64,000 nt of DNA from Actinoplanes sp. SE50/110 (GCF_900119315.1 NZ_LT827010.1:5985001-6049000); one strand, 5' to 3'; shown: positions 31,467 to 41,064, counted from the first letter of the stretch. Program-made: numbers and translations. Notes: generated by a model from the letters alone, not told the origin.

Positions 31467-34400
31467 CTAGCTGCGGCCGGCGGCCTCCGTCTCCAGGTCC
31501 ACGGTCGCGGCGTCCGGGCGGTGCGGAAGGGTGGCCGGATCCGGGAGGTCGAGCAGGTCGTTCTCCGGGGCGGCGATCAGGCCGTTGCGGTGGGCGATCA
31601 GCCGCCCGCCCGCCACCAGGTCGTCGAGCATCGCGGCGAGCCGGGCCGAGCCGGTCTTGTTGGCCGGCCAGCCGAACAGGCGGGCCGCCGCGGCCAGCAG
31701 GTCGTCGCTTTCCACCAGCCCGGCGTCGAGGACCAGGTATTCCAGCGCCAGCTGCAGCTCCGACTCGGCGACCTGTTCGGGTTTGCGGGCCACCCCGTCG
31801 CCCGGGACCCGGACGGCGGGTATCGGGGCGACGGCCGCTGTGATGAAGGTGCCGTCGAAACCTACCGTGGACGACGCGATGGCCGCTTCGATGGCCTGGC
31901 GGATCGGCTGGGTGATCCGGTTGATGCCCCACCCCTCGCGGATGCGCCGGGTGAGCACGGCGATGTGGACCGGACCCTCCACCTCGGCGATCGTCTCGAC
32001 GGTGCGTTCCAGCAGGGTACGGACGACCTGGTCGTTGACCCGGGCGGCCGGGGGCAGCGGCTCGAGCTGGGCGTGCTGGTACGGCAGCGCCCATTCGGGC
32101 GGTTGAGCCGGGCGGGTGACCAGTTCCAGGTCGGGTTCGGCGAAGACGTCGGGGACGGCCAGGGCGTTCTCGATGGCGGCGCGCAGCCGGGCCTCCTCCT
32201 CGGCGCGGTCGTGGTACCAGGCGACGCTCCACACCCGGTGCAGGTGCCAGCCGAGGGCGTGCAGCACCTGTTCACGCAGCCGGTCCCGGTCGCGGGCCGG
32301 GGTGCCGGCGTATTCGGGTCCGTCGCACTGCACGCCCAGGGCGTACGCGTCGAGAGTGGAATGGCGTACGCCGATGTCGATGCGGCAGTGACCGGCGCCG
32401 GCCCGGCGGGTGACCGCGAACCCCCAGCCTTCGATCAGCGAGGCGACGTATTCGGCGATGTCGGAGATGGCGGTGGTGGCGGCGGCCGGTGCCGCGGTCG
32501 GCGCCAGATAGTCCGCGAGCCGGCGCTCCCCCTCGTCCGCCGGCTCCTCGCGTCGCCGCTCGGAAACCGAGGTGACCACCTCGACGCGCTGCCGGGCCCG
32601 GGTGATCGCCACGTTCAGCTTGCGCGCGCCCACCGGTCCTCCGGCGGCCGCCAGGTCCGGCCCGGTGGCCAGGATGATCACGTCCCGCTCGTCGCCCTGC
32701 ACCGCGTCGGCCGGCTTGACGAAGAACCCGGTCAGCGGATCCTCGCCGAGGAACCGCTCCAGGTCCGGCCGCTCGCCGAGCACGGTCTCCACCGCGTCGG
32801 CCACCGCGTCGGCGTGCCCGGGCGTCAGGGTGACCACGCCCAGTGACAGCGTGGGGCGGGTGGTGAAGTGGTGCGCCACCCGCTCGGCCACCAGCGCGGC
32901 CTCCACCGGCGCGTCCACCGCCGGCAGCAGCGCCAGCCCGAGGTCGTCGCCGACCGGGTGGGCGCTCGGATAGGTGACGAGTCGTCCCTGATAGAAGGCC
33001 TCGTTCGCAAAGCTGATCAGCGTCTCGTGCCGGCTGCGGTAGTGCCGGGTCAGCGCCAGCCGGGTGAACGCCCCGCAGTCGTTGGCGGCCACCAGCACCG
33101 ACGGCTGGCCGTTGGCCGGTGGCAGCTGGCAGTCGTCACCGATCACGATCAGTGACCTGCCGCGGTACGCGCAGGCCACCGCGGCGCCCGGGGTCATCCG
33201 CGACGCCTCGTCGATGATCACCACGTCGAAGCGCTGATCGGCGGGCAGGTACCGGCTGACCGCGGCGGGCGGCATGACGAAGCACGGTTTCAGCGCGACG
33301 GCCGCTTCCCAGGTGCGGTCCAGCAGCTCGCGCACCGGCAGGCGGCCTTCCTGCGCGCGGATCAGCGCGGGCGCGCCGTCCGGGGTGATCGCCGGCCGGC
33401 GCGCGTTGAGCGCTTCGATGATCGTCCCGGCGGCATCCGGCATCAGGTCGGCGTCGAGCCGGCGGAACTCCTCGACCAGCTCGTTGCGCTCCACCGAGGT
33501 CAGCGGCTGCAGCCGTTCATCCTCGGCGATGACCGCGTCGGCCCAGGCCCGGTACACGGTCCGCTCGAGCACCGGCCGGAGTTTGCCGACCTCGACGCCG
33601 TGGTCGGCGCAGTGGTCGATGGCGCTGTCCAGGCCGTGTTCGGCGAGCACCTCGCGGGCGGCCAGATACTGGAACCACTCGCGCTGTCCGGTGTCGTCCT
33701 CGCGGAGATCGCGCAGCAGGTCACGGGCGGTCTCGTAGCGGTCGAGGGCGGTGCCGAGGCGCACCTGCCGGGCCGGCCCGAAGGCATCGATGATCCGCTG
33801 CCGGGCCTCCTGCCACACCTCGATGAACACCGACAGGTCCGGGTTCTCGCCGTCCAGCCGCAGGGCCGCCGCCTGCTCCGCGGTCAGCGCCGCGTCGGCC
33901 CCGCTCCGCAGAGTCCGCGCCGCGGCCGCCCAGGCGAGCCCACGGTCCACCGAGCCGAGATCGACATCGCCGAGCAGGGCGCGCAACCCGGGCAGCGCCT
34001 CCGTCACGGCGCGGGAGGCGGACACCACCGAGGTCCGGGCCGCCACGATCTCCTCGGCCGACCCCAGGTCCAGCTCGCGCCCGGTCACCTTGCTGAGCTG
34101 CTCCAACACCCCGGCGGCCACCCCGAGCGGCCCGACCTGGGCGCGGAGCCACGCCACCGCCGCACCCACCGACCGCTGCCCCAGCTCGGGCCGCTGCGCC
34201 ACCTCGGGCGTGGCCCGCCAGTGCCGGAACACGTCCCGCGCCTCGGTCACGACCCGCAGCAGCTCACCGTCGCCACCCCGGTGGCAGACGAAGGCGATCA
34301 CCGCGTCCAGCGCCTCGGGTGGCGTCACCCGCAGCACTTCGCTCACCGTCTCCAGGGCCCGGCCGATCGCCAGGAAGTCGGTGTCCAGCCGCTGCCAGTA

Positions 34401-36665
34401 CCGCCCGAGCAGGGCCGCGTTCTGCCGTTCCGCCGCGAGCAGCCCCTCGTTGGCGCGCCGCCACGCCACCGCGAGCGGCAGGTTCGCCACCGCGTCGTCG
34501 GCGCTGACCCCCGGCTCGGCGAGCGCCGTCACCGTCTCCCGGTCCCACCGGTGCGCGGCCAGCAGTTTGCGCACCCCGCGGTGCACCGTCGCGAACCGTT
34601 CGGCGAGCTCCTCGACCGGCTCGCCCAGCACCGCGTCGGTGAAGTACTGCCGGGCCCGGTTGCGGGCCTCGGCCACCGCTTCGACGTGCCGCCGCAGCGC
34701 CCCGGCCGCGGCGTGCACCCCGGCCTGCGCACCCGGGGAGAACCAGGCCGGCTCCGGCTTGTCCGGCCGGGCCCCCAGTTCGGCCACCAGGGTGACCAGT
34801 TCGACGTCGGAGAAGGTGACCACGTCGGGCAGCCCCAGCCGCCCGGTGACCCGGTCCAGGGTGCGCTGCTGGTGTTCCAGCTCGTCGGCGTCCGCGGCGA
34901 ACCGGCCGGCCAGCGACTTCGCGGTGGCCGCGGTCAGCGATGCCAGGCCGACCGCCGGCGGGTTCAGGGTGGGCTGCTCCGGCAGCTCGGCGACCTCCTG
35001 CTCGGCGAGCTGGGCGGCGCTGAGCCCGGTGCGTTCGCGGGCCTGTTCCGCCGCCTCCCGGGCGGTGGCGGTCAGCCGGGCCAGGGTGTCCGCCGCCTCC
35101 CTGATCGGACGCAGGGCGACCGCGGTGAGCCAGTGGTCGGGCACCTCGGCGGGGCGGGTCGCGGCATGCGCGACGAGCCGGGCCAGCTCCTCCGCGTCGA
35201 CCGGGAGCCGCACGTGGAACGCGGCGGCCAGCGGCCCGAACGCCTCGGTGGCCTCGGTCAGCGCCTCCAGCGCGACCTGCGCCTCGTGCAGCGCGCCGTC
35301 GAGCGGCTCCTTCTCGATCACCTCGCGCCAGCGGAATCCGCTGCGCTCGGTGGCCGGCCGCCAGGCGCCGCTGAGCTGCTCCGCGGCGGCCAGCACCCGG
35401 TCCAGCGCGGTCTCGGTCAGCGCCAGCGGTTGCAGCCCCGGCGCCGGGCTCTCCGGCACGCCGGAGAGCAGCGCGTGGCGCCCGGCCACCTGATGCAGGC
35501 TGAGCCCGAGCGGTTCGCGCGGCTCATTGACTGCTTGGGCGTACGACGTGAGCTGCTCCCGCCGCGCCGCGAGGGTCCGGCGATCCGTTTCGTCCATTCC
35601 CGGCGGTGGCAGCGGCACGGCTTCCAGGGCCGCCGCGAGCGCGGCGGCCACCTGCTTGCGCCCGGCCCGCTGCCCGTGCAGGTCGAGCAGGTAGTTGCCG
35701 AGCCCGGCGGCGGCCAGCCGGTGCTGCACCACGTCGAGGGCGGAGGCCGTCTCGGCGACGAACAGCACCCGTTTCCCGGCGTGCGTGAGCGCCCCGATCA
35801 TGTTCGCCACGGTCTGCGACTTGCCGGTTCCGGGCGGGCCGTCGATCACGAAGCTGTGCCCGGCCAGGGCCGCGGCGACACACGCCCGCTGGTCCGCGTC
35901 GGCGTCCAGCAGCAGCGGCGGCTCGTCCCCTTCGAGGTGTTCGCCGGTGGCCGGGGGAAACGCGAAGTCGCCGTCCTCGGCGGCCAGCGCCCGCACCACC
36001 GGGTGGGCCAGGATCAGGTCTTCGTGCTCGGCGAGGTCCTGCCGGACCGCCTCGGCGGCCAGGTCGAAGCGGGCCAGCACCACCGTGTCGACGATCCGCC
36101 AGCCGTTGCGGCCGGTGATCCGTTCACGCAGCGCGCCGAGGTCGGCGGTGAGCTCGACGCGGTGCTCGCGCAGGCGGGCGGCGAGTGCCGGGTTGAGCAC
36201 CGGGTCGCCGGTCGCGGCGCGCAGCCGGGGCACGTCGCCGGGGCCGAGCGCGACCAGCTCGACCGCGGTGAGCAGGATCGGGCTGGCGTGCCCGGCGCCG
36301 GCCCGGTCGGTCCAGTGCAGCAGCCCGGTGGCCAGGTGCAGGGTGTCCTCGCCGTGGTCGAGAGTCTCCTGGTGGGCGTGCCGCCGCAGGTGCCGCAGCA
36401 GCGTGTGCAGGGTGTCGGCGGGCAGGTCGGTGGCGAGCACGTCGCCGCCGCCCGGGCCGAAGGACCAGTCCCGGCCGGCCCGCAGCCGGCCGGTGACCGC
36501 CTCCGGTCCCGGGCCGGTGATCTCGACCAGGTCGGCACCGGCCCGCGGCAGGTCGATCAGCCGGTCCGCGGCGCCGGTGTCGGCGAGCTGGTCACGCCAG
36601 GCGGCGAGGGCCGCTCGGGCGTCGTCGCCGAGTCCGGGCTGTCCGTTACCTTCATCCGGCCGCAT
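31467..36665 (-). CDS. Giant SF1 helicase with C-terminal Vsr/DUF559-like nuclease (DUF4011/DUF3320 type)
   Basis: The 1732-residue protein has an N-terminal region of about 250 residues, then Walker A GPPGTGKSQTVANMI at residues 276-290. A long, mostly helical insertion of about 800 residues precedes Walker B VVIIDEAS (Asp1152). The later helicase motifs are LIVIGDDCQLPPAN, TRHYRSRHETLISFANEAFY, DAVQGDERDVIILATG and LNVAITRARQRVEVVTS. After about residue 1410 comes a restriction-endonuclease-like domain: RIDIGVRHS, QCDGPEYAG with Asp1448, then LHALGWHLHRVWSVAW. A winged-helix DUF3320-like tail (AVLTRRIREGWGINRITQPI) closes it. All ATPase and nuclease motifs look intact. Such helicase-nucleases are typical of defence islands, but this one stands alone. 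ATG 36665 is preferred to an upstream TTG. Confidence 0.9.
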   Translation of the reverse strand: MRPDEGNGQPGLGDDARAALAAWRDQLADTGAADRLIDLPRAGADLVEITGPGPEAVTGRLRAGRDWSFGPGGGDVLATDLPADTLHTLLRHLRRHAHQETLDHGEDTLHLATGLLHWTDRAGAGHASPILLTAVELVALGPGDVPRLRAATGDPVLNPALAARLREHRVELTADLGALRERITGRNGWRIVDTVVLARFDLAAEAVRQDLAEHEDLILAHPVVRALAAEDGDFAFPPATGEHLEGDEPPLLLDADADQRACVAAALAGHSFVIDGPPGTGKSQTVANMIGALTHAGKRVLFVAETASALDVVQHRLAAAGLGNYLLDLHGQRAGRKQVAAALAAALEAVPLPPPGMDETDRRTLAARREQLTSYAQAVNEPREPLGLSLHQVAGRHALLSGVPESPAPGLQPLALTETALDRVLAAAEQLSGAWRPATERSGFRWREVIEKEPLDGALHEAQVALEALTEATEAFGPLAAAFHVRLPVDAEELARLVAHAATRPAEVPDHWLTAVALRPIREAADTLARLTATAREAAEQARERTGLSAAQLAEQEVAELPEQPTLNPPAVGLASLTAATAKSLAGRFAADADELEHQQRTLDRVTGRLGLPDVVTFSDVELVTLVAELGARPDKPEPAWFSPGAQAGVHAAAGALRRHVEAVAEARNRARQYFTDAVLGEPVEELAERFATVHRGVRKLLAAHRWDRETVTALAEPGVSADDAVANLPLAVAWRRANEGLLAAERQNAALLGRYWQRLDTDFLAIGRALETVSEVLRVTPPEALDAVIAFVCHRGGDGELLRVVTEARDVFRHWRATPEVAQRPELGQRSVGAAVAWLRAQVGPLGVAAGVLEQLSKVTGRELDLGSAEEIVAARTSVVSASRAVTEALPGLRALLGDVDLGSVDRGLAWAAAARTLRSGADAALTAEQAAALRLDGENPDLSVFIEVWQEARQRIIDAFGPARQVRLGTALDRYETARDLLRDLREDDTGQREWFQYLAAREVLAEHGLDSAIDHCADHGVEVGKLRPVLERTVYRAWADAVIAEDERLQPLTSVERNELVEEFRRLDADLMPDAAGTIIEALNARRPAITPDGAPALIRAQEGRLPVRELLDRTWEAAVALKPCFVMPPAAVSRYLPADQRFDVVIIDEASRMTPGAAVACAYRGRSLIVIGDDCQLPPANGQPSVLVAANDCGAFTRLALTRHYRSRHETLISFANEAFYQGRLVTYPSAHPVGDDLGLALLPAVDAPVEAALVAERVAHHFTTRPTLSLGVVTLTPGHADAVADAVETVLGERPDLERFLGEDPLTGFFVKPADAVQGDERDVIILATGPDLAAAGGPVGARKLNVAITRARQRVEVVTSVSERRREEPADEGERRLADYLAPTAAPAAATTAISDIAEYVASLIEGWGFAVTRRAGAGHCRIDIGVRHSTLDAYALGVQCDGPEYAGTPARDRDRLREQVLHALGWHLHRVWSVAWYHDRAEEEARLRAAIENALAVPDVFAEPDLELVTRPAQPPEWALPYQHAQLEPLPPAARVNDQVVRTLLERTVETIAEVEGPVHIAVLTRRIREGWGINRITQPIRQAIEAAIASSTVGFDGTFITAAVAPIPAVRVPGDGVARKPEQVAESELQLALEYLVLDAGLVESDDLLAAAARLFGWPANKTGSARLAAMLDDLVAGGRLIAHRNGLIAAPENDLLDLPDPATLPHRPDAATVDLETEAAGRS

Positions 36666-36730
36666 GAAGCCATTGCAGCAAGGCAAGCGGTGTCATGCGG
36701 CCGATTTCGCCCGAAAGGCACCCGTGAACG

Positions 36731-38296
36731 TCAGTGTTTACGGCGCGCGACCAGCACCGCGTCGTGGATCACCCCGTCCTGCCCGGCCCGCGGGCGCTTC
36801 GCGGTGGTGAGCACCTCCCAGCGGCCGGGGTCCAGCTCGGCGGCGAGTTCCCGGGCGGTGAACAGCATCTCCGGGAAGTGCATCGGGCGGGGCCGCTCGG
36901 CCAGGTCGTCGGGGTGGTGGCCGACCACGAGCAGGGTGCCGCCGCGGGCCACGGCGGCGGCGAGACGGCCGTACAACTCCCGGCGATCCGGCCGCGGCAG
37001 GTGCATGTAGTGCGCCGTGACCAGGTCGTAGGAGCCCTCCGCGGGAGGTTCCTGGCGCAGGTCGGCATGGCGGAAGGTGATCCGGTCGGCCAGACCGGCC
37101 GCGGCGGCGTGCCCGGCCGCCCGGATCAGCGCGACCGACGAGATGTCGACGGCGGTCACCTGCCAGCCGCGCTCGGCGAGCCAGACGGCGTCGGCGCCCT
37201 CGCCGCAGCCGACGTCGAGCGCCCGCCCGGCCGGCAACCCGGCCGCCTCGGCGACCAGCTGCACGTTCGGCTGACCGCTCCAGATCGCCGCCTTGCCCCG
37301 GTACCGCTCCTCCCAGGCGTCCGCCTCGACCATGGTCTGCTGCCGGCGGCGGTACTCGGCGACGGCGTCCCGGGTCTCCGCCGCGATCAGATCCAGGTTG
37401 ATCATGGCGCCCGCGGTCTGCCCGGCGGCCGCCGCGACCGCGACGGTGGCGCCCAGGTCGGTGACGTTGCCGGCCACCCAGACGCCGGGCACCGCGGTCG
37501 CGCCGGTGCGCTCCTCGGCCGCGATCCGCATGCCCATCACGTGCCCGTTGAGCTCCATCGGCACCGCTTCGAGGCCGAGCGACGCCAGGAACGCCGACCG
37601 GGCGACCAACCGCGGGCCGACCGCGATCGCCTCCAGGCCGATCACCCGGCCGTCCGCGAGCCGCACACCGCTGATCCGCCCGCTGTCGCTCTGCACCGCC
37701 TCGACCGCCTCGGCGACCACCGGGATACGCCGCGCGGCGAGCTGCTCGGCCTGCTCGGGCGCCGGGGCCGGGCTGCCGTTGAGCAGGTAGACCACGTCGT
37801 CGGTGAGCTGCCGCCAGAGCTGCGCGCCGTGCAGGCTGAGCGGCCCGGTGACCAGCACCCCGATCCGTTTGCCGCGCAGCTCCCAGCCGTGGCAGTACGG
37901 GCAGTGCGCCACGTCGCCACCCCAGTGCTCGGCCAGCCCCGGGATGTCCGGCAGCTCGTCGGTCAGCCCGGTGGTGACCAGCAGCCGCCGCCCGACCACC
38001 CGGTCGCCCCCGGCCAGGGTGACCACGAAGCCGCCGTCCACCCGCTCGGCCCGCTCGGCCGTGCCGGTGCGCACCTCGCCGCCGTACCCCTCGACCTCGG
38101 CCCGGCCGGCCGCGTACAGCTCGGTCGGCGCGACGCCTTCTCGACCGAGCAGGTTGTGCACGTGCCCGGATGGGGCGTTGCGCGGCTCACCGCCGTCGAC
38201 GACCAGCACCGACCGGTTCGAGCGGGCCAGCGTCACGGCCCCGCTCAGGCCGGCCGCGCCGCCGCCGATCACGATCACGTCGTACGTCCGCTCCAT
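36731..38296 (-). CDS. Thioredoxin-reductase-like oxidoreductase fused to a SAM methyltransferase
   Basis: Residues 1-300 are a thioredoxin-reductase-like flavoprotein. FAD is bound by VIVIGGGAAGLSGAVTLARS, the redox motif is HCPYCHGWEL (Cys132, Cys135), and the FAD-closing motif is GVWVAGNVTDLGATVAVAAA. After a linker with AEYRRRQQ, residues about 330-521 are a class I methyltransferase. It has ALDVGCGEGADAVWLAERGW, VDISSVALIRAA and TAHYMHLPRPDR. The fusion has been seen in actinobacteria, but its substrate is unknown. GAGGAAGGA precedes the ATG. The divergent XRE-cupin gene is the likely regulator. Confidence 0.9.
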   Translation of the reverse strand: MERTYDVIVIGGGAAGLSGAVTLARSNRSVLVVDGGEPRNAPSGHVHNLLGREGVAPTELYAAGRAEVEGYGGEVRTGTAERAERVDGGFVVTLAGGDRVVGRRLLVTTGLTDELPDIPGLAEHWGGDVAHCPYCHGWELRGKRIGVLVTGPLSLHGAQLWRQLTDDVVYLLNGSPAPAPEQAEQLAARRIPVVAEAVEAVQSDSGRISGVRLADGRVIGLEAIAVGPRLVARSAFLASLGLEAVPMELNGHVMGMRIAAEERTGATAVPGVWVAGNVTDLGATVAVAAAAGQTAGAMINLDLIAAETRDAVAEYRRRQQTMVEADAWEERYRGKAAIWSGQPNVQLVAEAAGLPAGRALDVGCGEGADAVWLAERGWQVTAVDISSVALIRAAGHAAAAGLADRITFRHADLRQEPPAEGSYDLVTAHYMHLPRPDRRELYGRLAAAVARGGTLLVVGHHPDDLAERPRPMHFPEMLFTARELAAELDPGRWEVLTTAKRPRAGQDGVIHDAVLVARRKH

Positions 38297-38360
38297 CGTC
38301 GTCCTTCCTCAGGGCACCGCCGTCCCCGTCACCGTGCGCCGCGTCGCGCAGGCCGGCAAG

Positions 38361-38382
38361 TATCTTTGCCGTTATGGCAAAG
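38361..38382 (+). promoter_or_regulatory. -10 box and 19-base palindrome covering the start codon of the XRE-cupin gene
   Basis: TATCTT (38361-38366, TANNNT) lies seven bases before the ATG at 38374. The perfect palindrome CTTTGCC-GTTAT-GGCAAAG (38364-38382) overlaps the -10 box and has the ATG in its middle. A bound protein would block promoter and start together, which fits autorepression. The palindrome is about 70 bases from the start of the divergent fusion gene. Confidence 0.7.
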
Positions 38383-38937
38383 GACCTGGCCGCGGTCGGC
38401 CCCCGGCTGCGCGCCCTGCGGCAGAAGCGGAACATCACGCTGACCCGGCTCGCCGAGACCACCGGGATCTCCGTCAGCACCCTGTCCCGCCTGGAGTCCG
38501 GCGCCCGCCGGCCCACCCTGGAACTGCTGCTTCCGCTCGCCGAGGCGTACCAGGTCACGCTGGACGACCTGGTCGACGCGCCGGAGACCGGCGACCCACG
38601 GGTGCGGCAACGCCCGATCGAACGCCACGGGCACACCTACGTCCCGCTGACCCGCCGACCCGGCGGCGTGCAGGCCTTCAAGCAGATCATTCCGGCCACC
38701 CCGGACCGCTGCGATCCGGAACAACAGACCCATGAGGGGTACGAGTGGATCTACGTGCTGAGCGGCCGGATCCGCCTGCTGCTCGGGCCCCGCGACATCC
38801 TGCTGACCCCGGGCGAGGCCGCCGAATTCGACACCCGGGTCCCGCACGCCCTGCTCAACCCCGGCCCGGGCCCGGCCGAGGTGCTGAACCTCTTCGGCCC
38901 GCAGGGCGAACGCGTCCACCTGCGCGCCCACTCGTAG
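38374..38937 (+). CDS. XRE-family regulator with C-terminal cupin domain
   Basis: The 187-residue protein has an N-terminal HTH (residues 6-62, with ITLTRLAETTGISVSTLSRL and ESGARRPTLELLLPLAEAYQ). The C-terminal cupin (about 105-185) has QQTHEGYEWIYVLSGRIRLL, LTPGEAAEFDTRVPHALLNP and the final VLNLFGPQG. Regulators of this type sense a small ligand in the cupin. Position and palindrome suggest control of the divergent oxidoreductase-methyltransferase and of itself. There is no ribosome binding site, so the mRNA is probably leaderless. Confidence 0.92.
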   Translation: MAKDLAAVGPRLRALRQKRNITLTRLAETTGISVSTLSRLESGARRPTLELLLPLAEAYQVTLDDLVDAPETGDPRVRQRPIERHGHTYVPLTRRPGGVQAFKQIIPATPDRCDPEQQTHEGYEWIYVLSGRIRLLLGPRDILLTPGEAAEFDTRVPHALLNPGPGPAEVLNLFGPQGERVHLRAHS

Positions 38938-38940
38938 GCT
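38935..38940 (+). promoter_or_regulatory. Putative -10 hexamer overlapping a stop codon
   Basis: TAGGCT (TANNNT) begins with the TAG stop of the XRE-cupin gene and ends seven bases before the ATG at 38948. Confidence 0.4.
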
Positions 38941-38947
38941 TCCGGCC

Positions 38948-39886
38948 ATGAAGGTGCTGCTGCCCGACTCCGTGGAGCTCGACGTCACCCTGCCCGACGG
39001 TGTCATCGGCGTGACCTACACCCCGACCGCGCCGATCCCCGGGGAGCACGCCGACGCCGACGTCCTGGTCGTCTGGGGCAACACCGCGGCGCAGCTGGCC
39101 GACGCGGCACGCCGCCTCACCCGGCTGCGCTGGGTGCAGACCCTGTCCGCCGGTCCGGACGCGGTGCTGCAGGCCGGGTTCGCCCCCGGCGTGCCGATCA
39201 CCGCGGGGCTCGGCCTGCACGACCAGACCGTCGCCGAGCACACCCTGGCCCTGCTGCTGGCCGCGGCCCGCCGGCTCAACCTGCTGGTCCGGGCGCAGAT
39301 CGGGCACCGCTGGGCGGGCGAGCTCGGCGGCCTGCAACCGGTCCGGGAGGAGCATTCCTTCCGGACGCTGCGGGACGCGCACGTGGTCGTCTGGGGCTTC
39401 GGTGGCATCGCCGCCACGCTCGCCCCGCTGCTGACCGCGCTCGGCGCCCGGGTCACCGGGGTGGCCCGCACCGCCGGCGACCGGCACGGCTACCCGGTGG
39501 TCACCGCGGCCGACCTCCCGCAGGTGCTGCCCACCGCCGACGTGCTGGTCTCGATCCTGCCGGCCGCCGCCGACACCGCCGGCGTGCTGGACGCCGGCGT
39601 CCTCGCCCTGTTCCCGCCGCACGCCTGGGTGGTCAACGTGGGCCGGGGCAGCACCCTGGACGAGGCCGCGCTGCTCGACGCCCTGCGCGCGGGCCGGATC
39701 GCCGGTGCCGCCCTGGACGTCTTCGTCACCGAGCCGCTGCCGCCCGCCTCCGGCCTGTGGGACGAACCCAACGTGATCATCACCCCGCACGCAGCCGGCG
39801 GCCGCCCGCTGGGCGCGGCCCGCCTGATCGAGGAAAACCTGGCCGCCTTCCGCGACGGCCGTCCGCTGCGCAACCGGGTCGCCTAG
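38948..39886 (+). CDS. D-2-hydroxyacid dehydrogenase family protein
   Basis: The 312-residue NAD-dependent dehydrogenase has a catalytic domain with WVQTLSAGPDAVL. The Rossmann domain has VVWGFGGIAATLAPLLTALG. The catalytic Arg is in NVGRGSTLDEAALLDAL, the Glu in FVTEPLPPASGLWD, and the His in IITPHAAGG. The cofactor helix G-x-G-G-I-A is slightly unusual for GxGxxG. The substrate (glyoxylate, hydroxypyruvate or another 2-oxoacid) cannot be told. It starts ten bases after the XRE-cupin stop and probably has its own leaderless promoter. Confidence 0.87.
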   Translation: MKVLLPDSVELDVTLPDGVIGVTYTPTAPIPGEHADADVLVVWGNTAAQLADAARRLTRLRWVQTLSAGPDAVLQAGFAPGVPITAGLGLHDQTVAEHTLALLLAAARRLNLLVRAQIGHRWAGELGGLQPVREEHSFRTLRDAHVVVWGFGGIAATLAPLLTALGARVTGVARTAGDRHGYPVVTAADLPQVLPTADVLVSILPAAADTAGVLDAGVLALFPPHAWVVNVGRGSTLDEAALLDALRAGRIAGAALDVFVTEPLPPASGLWDEPNVIITPHAAGGRPLGAARLIEENLAAFRDGRPLRNRVA

Positions 39887-39893
39887 GTTGGCC

Positions 39894-41063
39894 ATGTAGA
39901 CCAGCTCGGACCGTTCCGCCTGCTCGGGTCCGGGCCGCGCGCCGCGGCCCGGCAGTGCGCCGCACTCCTGGTCGTGGCCGGCCTGCTCGCCCTCGTCGGG
40001 GTCGCCGTCGAGCCGGACCGGACGGCGCGCCTGGCCGCCGTCGCCGTGTGCGATCTGGTCGTCGCCGTGCCCGCGGCGCTGATGCCGTGGGGCCGGCTGC
40101 CCCGGCACGCCCCGGCTCTGCTCGGGTTGCCCGCTTTCGCCGTGCTCGGGTTCGCCACCTGGTCGTTCGGCGGGGTGGCCAGCGGCACCGGCCCGTTCCT
40201 GGTGCTGATCTTCGCGTGGGCGGCGCTGCACTTCCCGCGCTGGATCCTGCTGGCCTTTCTGGCGCCGGCCACCATCGCGTACCTGCTGCCGCTGATCCTC
40301 ACCGGGCAGCCACCGTTCGTGACCGGCAGCGCCGCCGTGCTGATGCCGATCGCCCTGGTCGTCGGCCTGCTCATCGAGGCACAGGCCCGGCACCTGCGCG
40401 ACGACCGGGAGCGCCTGTCCCGGATCGAACGCTGGCGCGCCGCCATGGTCAACACCCTCGCCCACGACGTGCGCACCCCGCTGAGCGCGGTGCAGATCGT
40501 CCTTGAGGAACTGCGCGCCGAGGCTACCGGCACCGACGCCGGCATGCTCGACGTGGCGCTGCGCCAGACCGCCCGGCTGACCCGGCTCGCCGACGGCCTG
40601 CTCGACGTGCAGCGCATCGACCGCACCGGCCACCTCACCCTCGACCTGCGCCCACATGCGGCCGAGGAACTGGTGCGGGACGCGCTGACCTACGTCCGGG
40701 CGGACGAGGAGATCGAGGTCGAGATCTCCGCGTCGGCCACGGTGTGTGTCGACAAGCAGCGCTTCGAGCAGATCCTGCTCAACCTGGTGGCCAACGCGCT
40801 CCGGTACGGCGGCCCGCCGGTGGTGATCCGTTTCGGCCGGGACGGCGACACGGACCGGCTGGAGGTCCGCGACCACGGGCCGGGCATCCCGGACGCGCTG
40901 CGCGACACCCCTGTTCGAACAGTTCGCGGTCAGCGGGCCGGGCGGCGTCGGCCTCGGCCTGTGGATCGTCCGCCAGCTGGTCCAGGCACACGGCGGCCGG
41001 ATCACCGCCGAGGCCCGCGACCCGGGCGTGGCGATGCTGGTCCGCTTCCCCACCGGCCACTGA
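39894..41063 (+). pseudogene. Sensor histidine kinase with disrupted start and C-terminal frameshift
   Basis: The kinase reads DQLGPFRLLGSGPRAAARQC, followed by several membrane helices to about 40380. The H-box is AMVNTLAHDVRTPLSAVQIV, the N-box FEQILLNLVANALRYGG, and the G1 box DHGPGIPD. At about 40908-40915 an extra base in a C run shifts the frame. The G2 part LFEQFAVSGPGGVGLGLWIV continues in another frame to TGA at 41063. At the start, ATG (39894) is separated from GAC-CAG by an extra TA that makes ATG-TAG. Two lesions make a pseudogene likely. A GTG start at 39974 would still lack the G2 box. No partner regulator is adjacent. Confidence 0.8.
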
Positions 41064-41064
41064 C

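Noticed and set aside
33600..37010. Plus-strand open frame of 1136 codons
   Set aside because: It is antisense to the helicase-nuclease and rich in Arg/Gly/Pro/His without any domain. High GC leaves shadow frames open.
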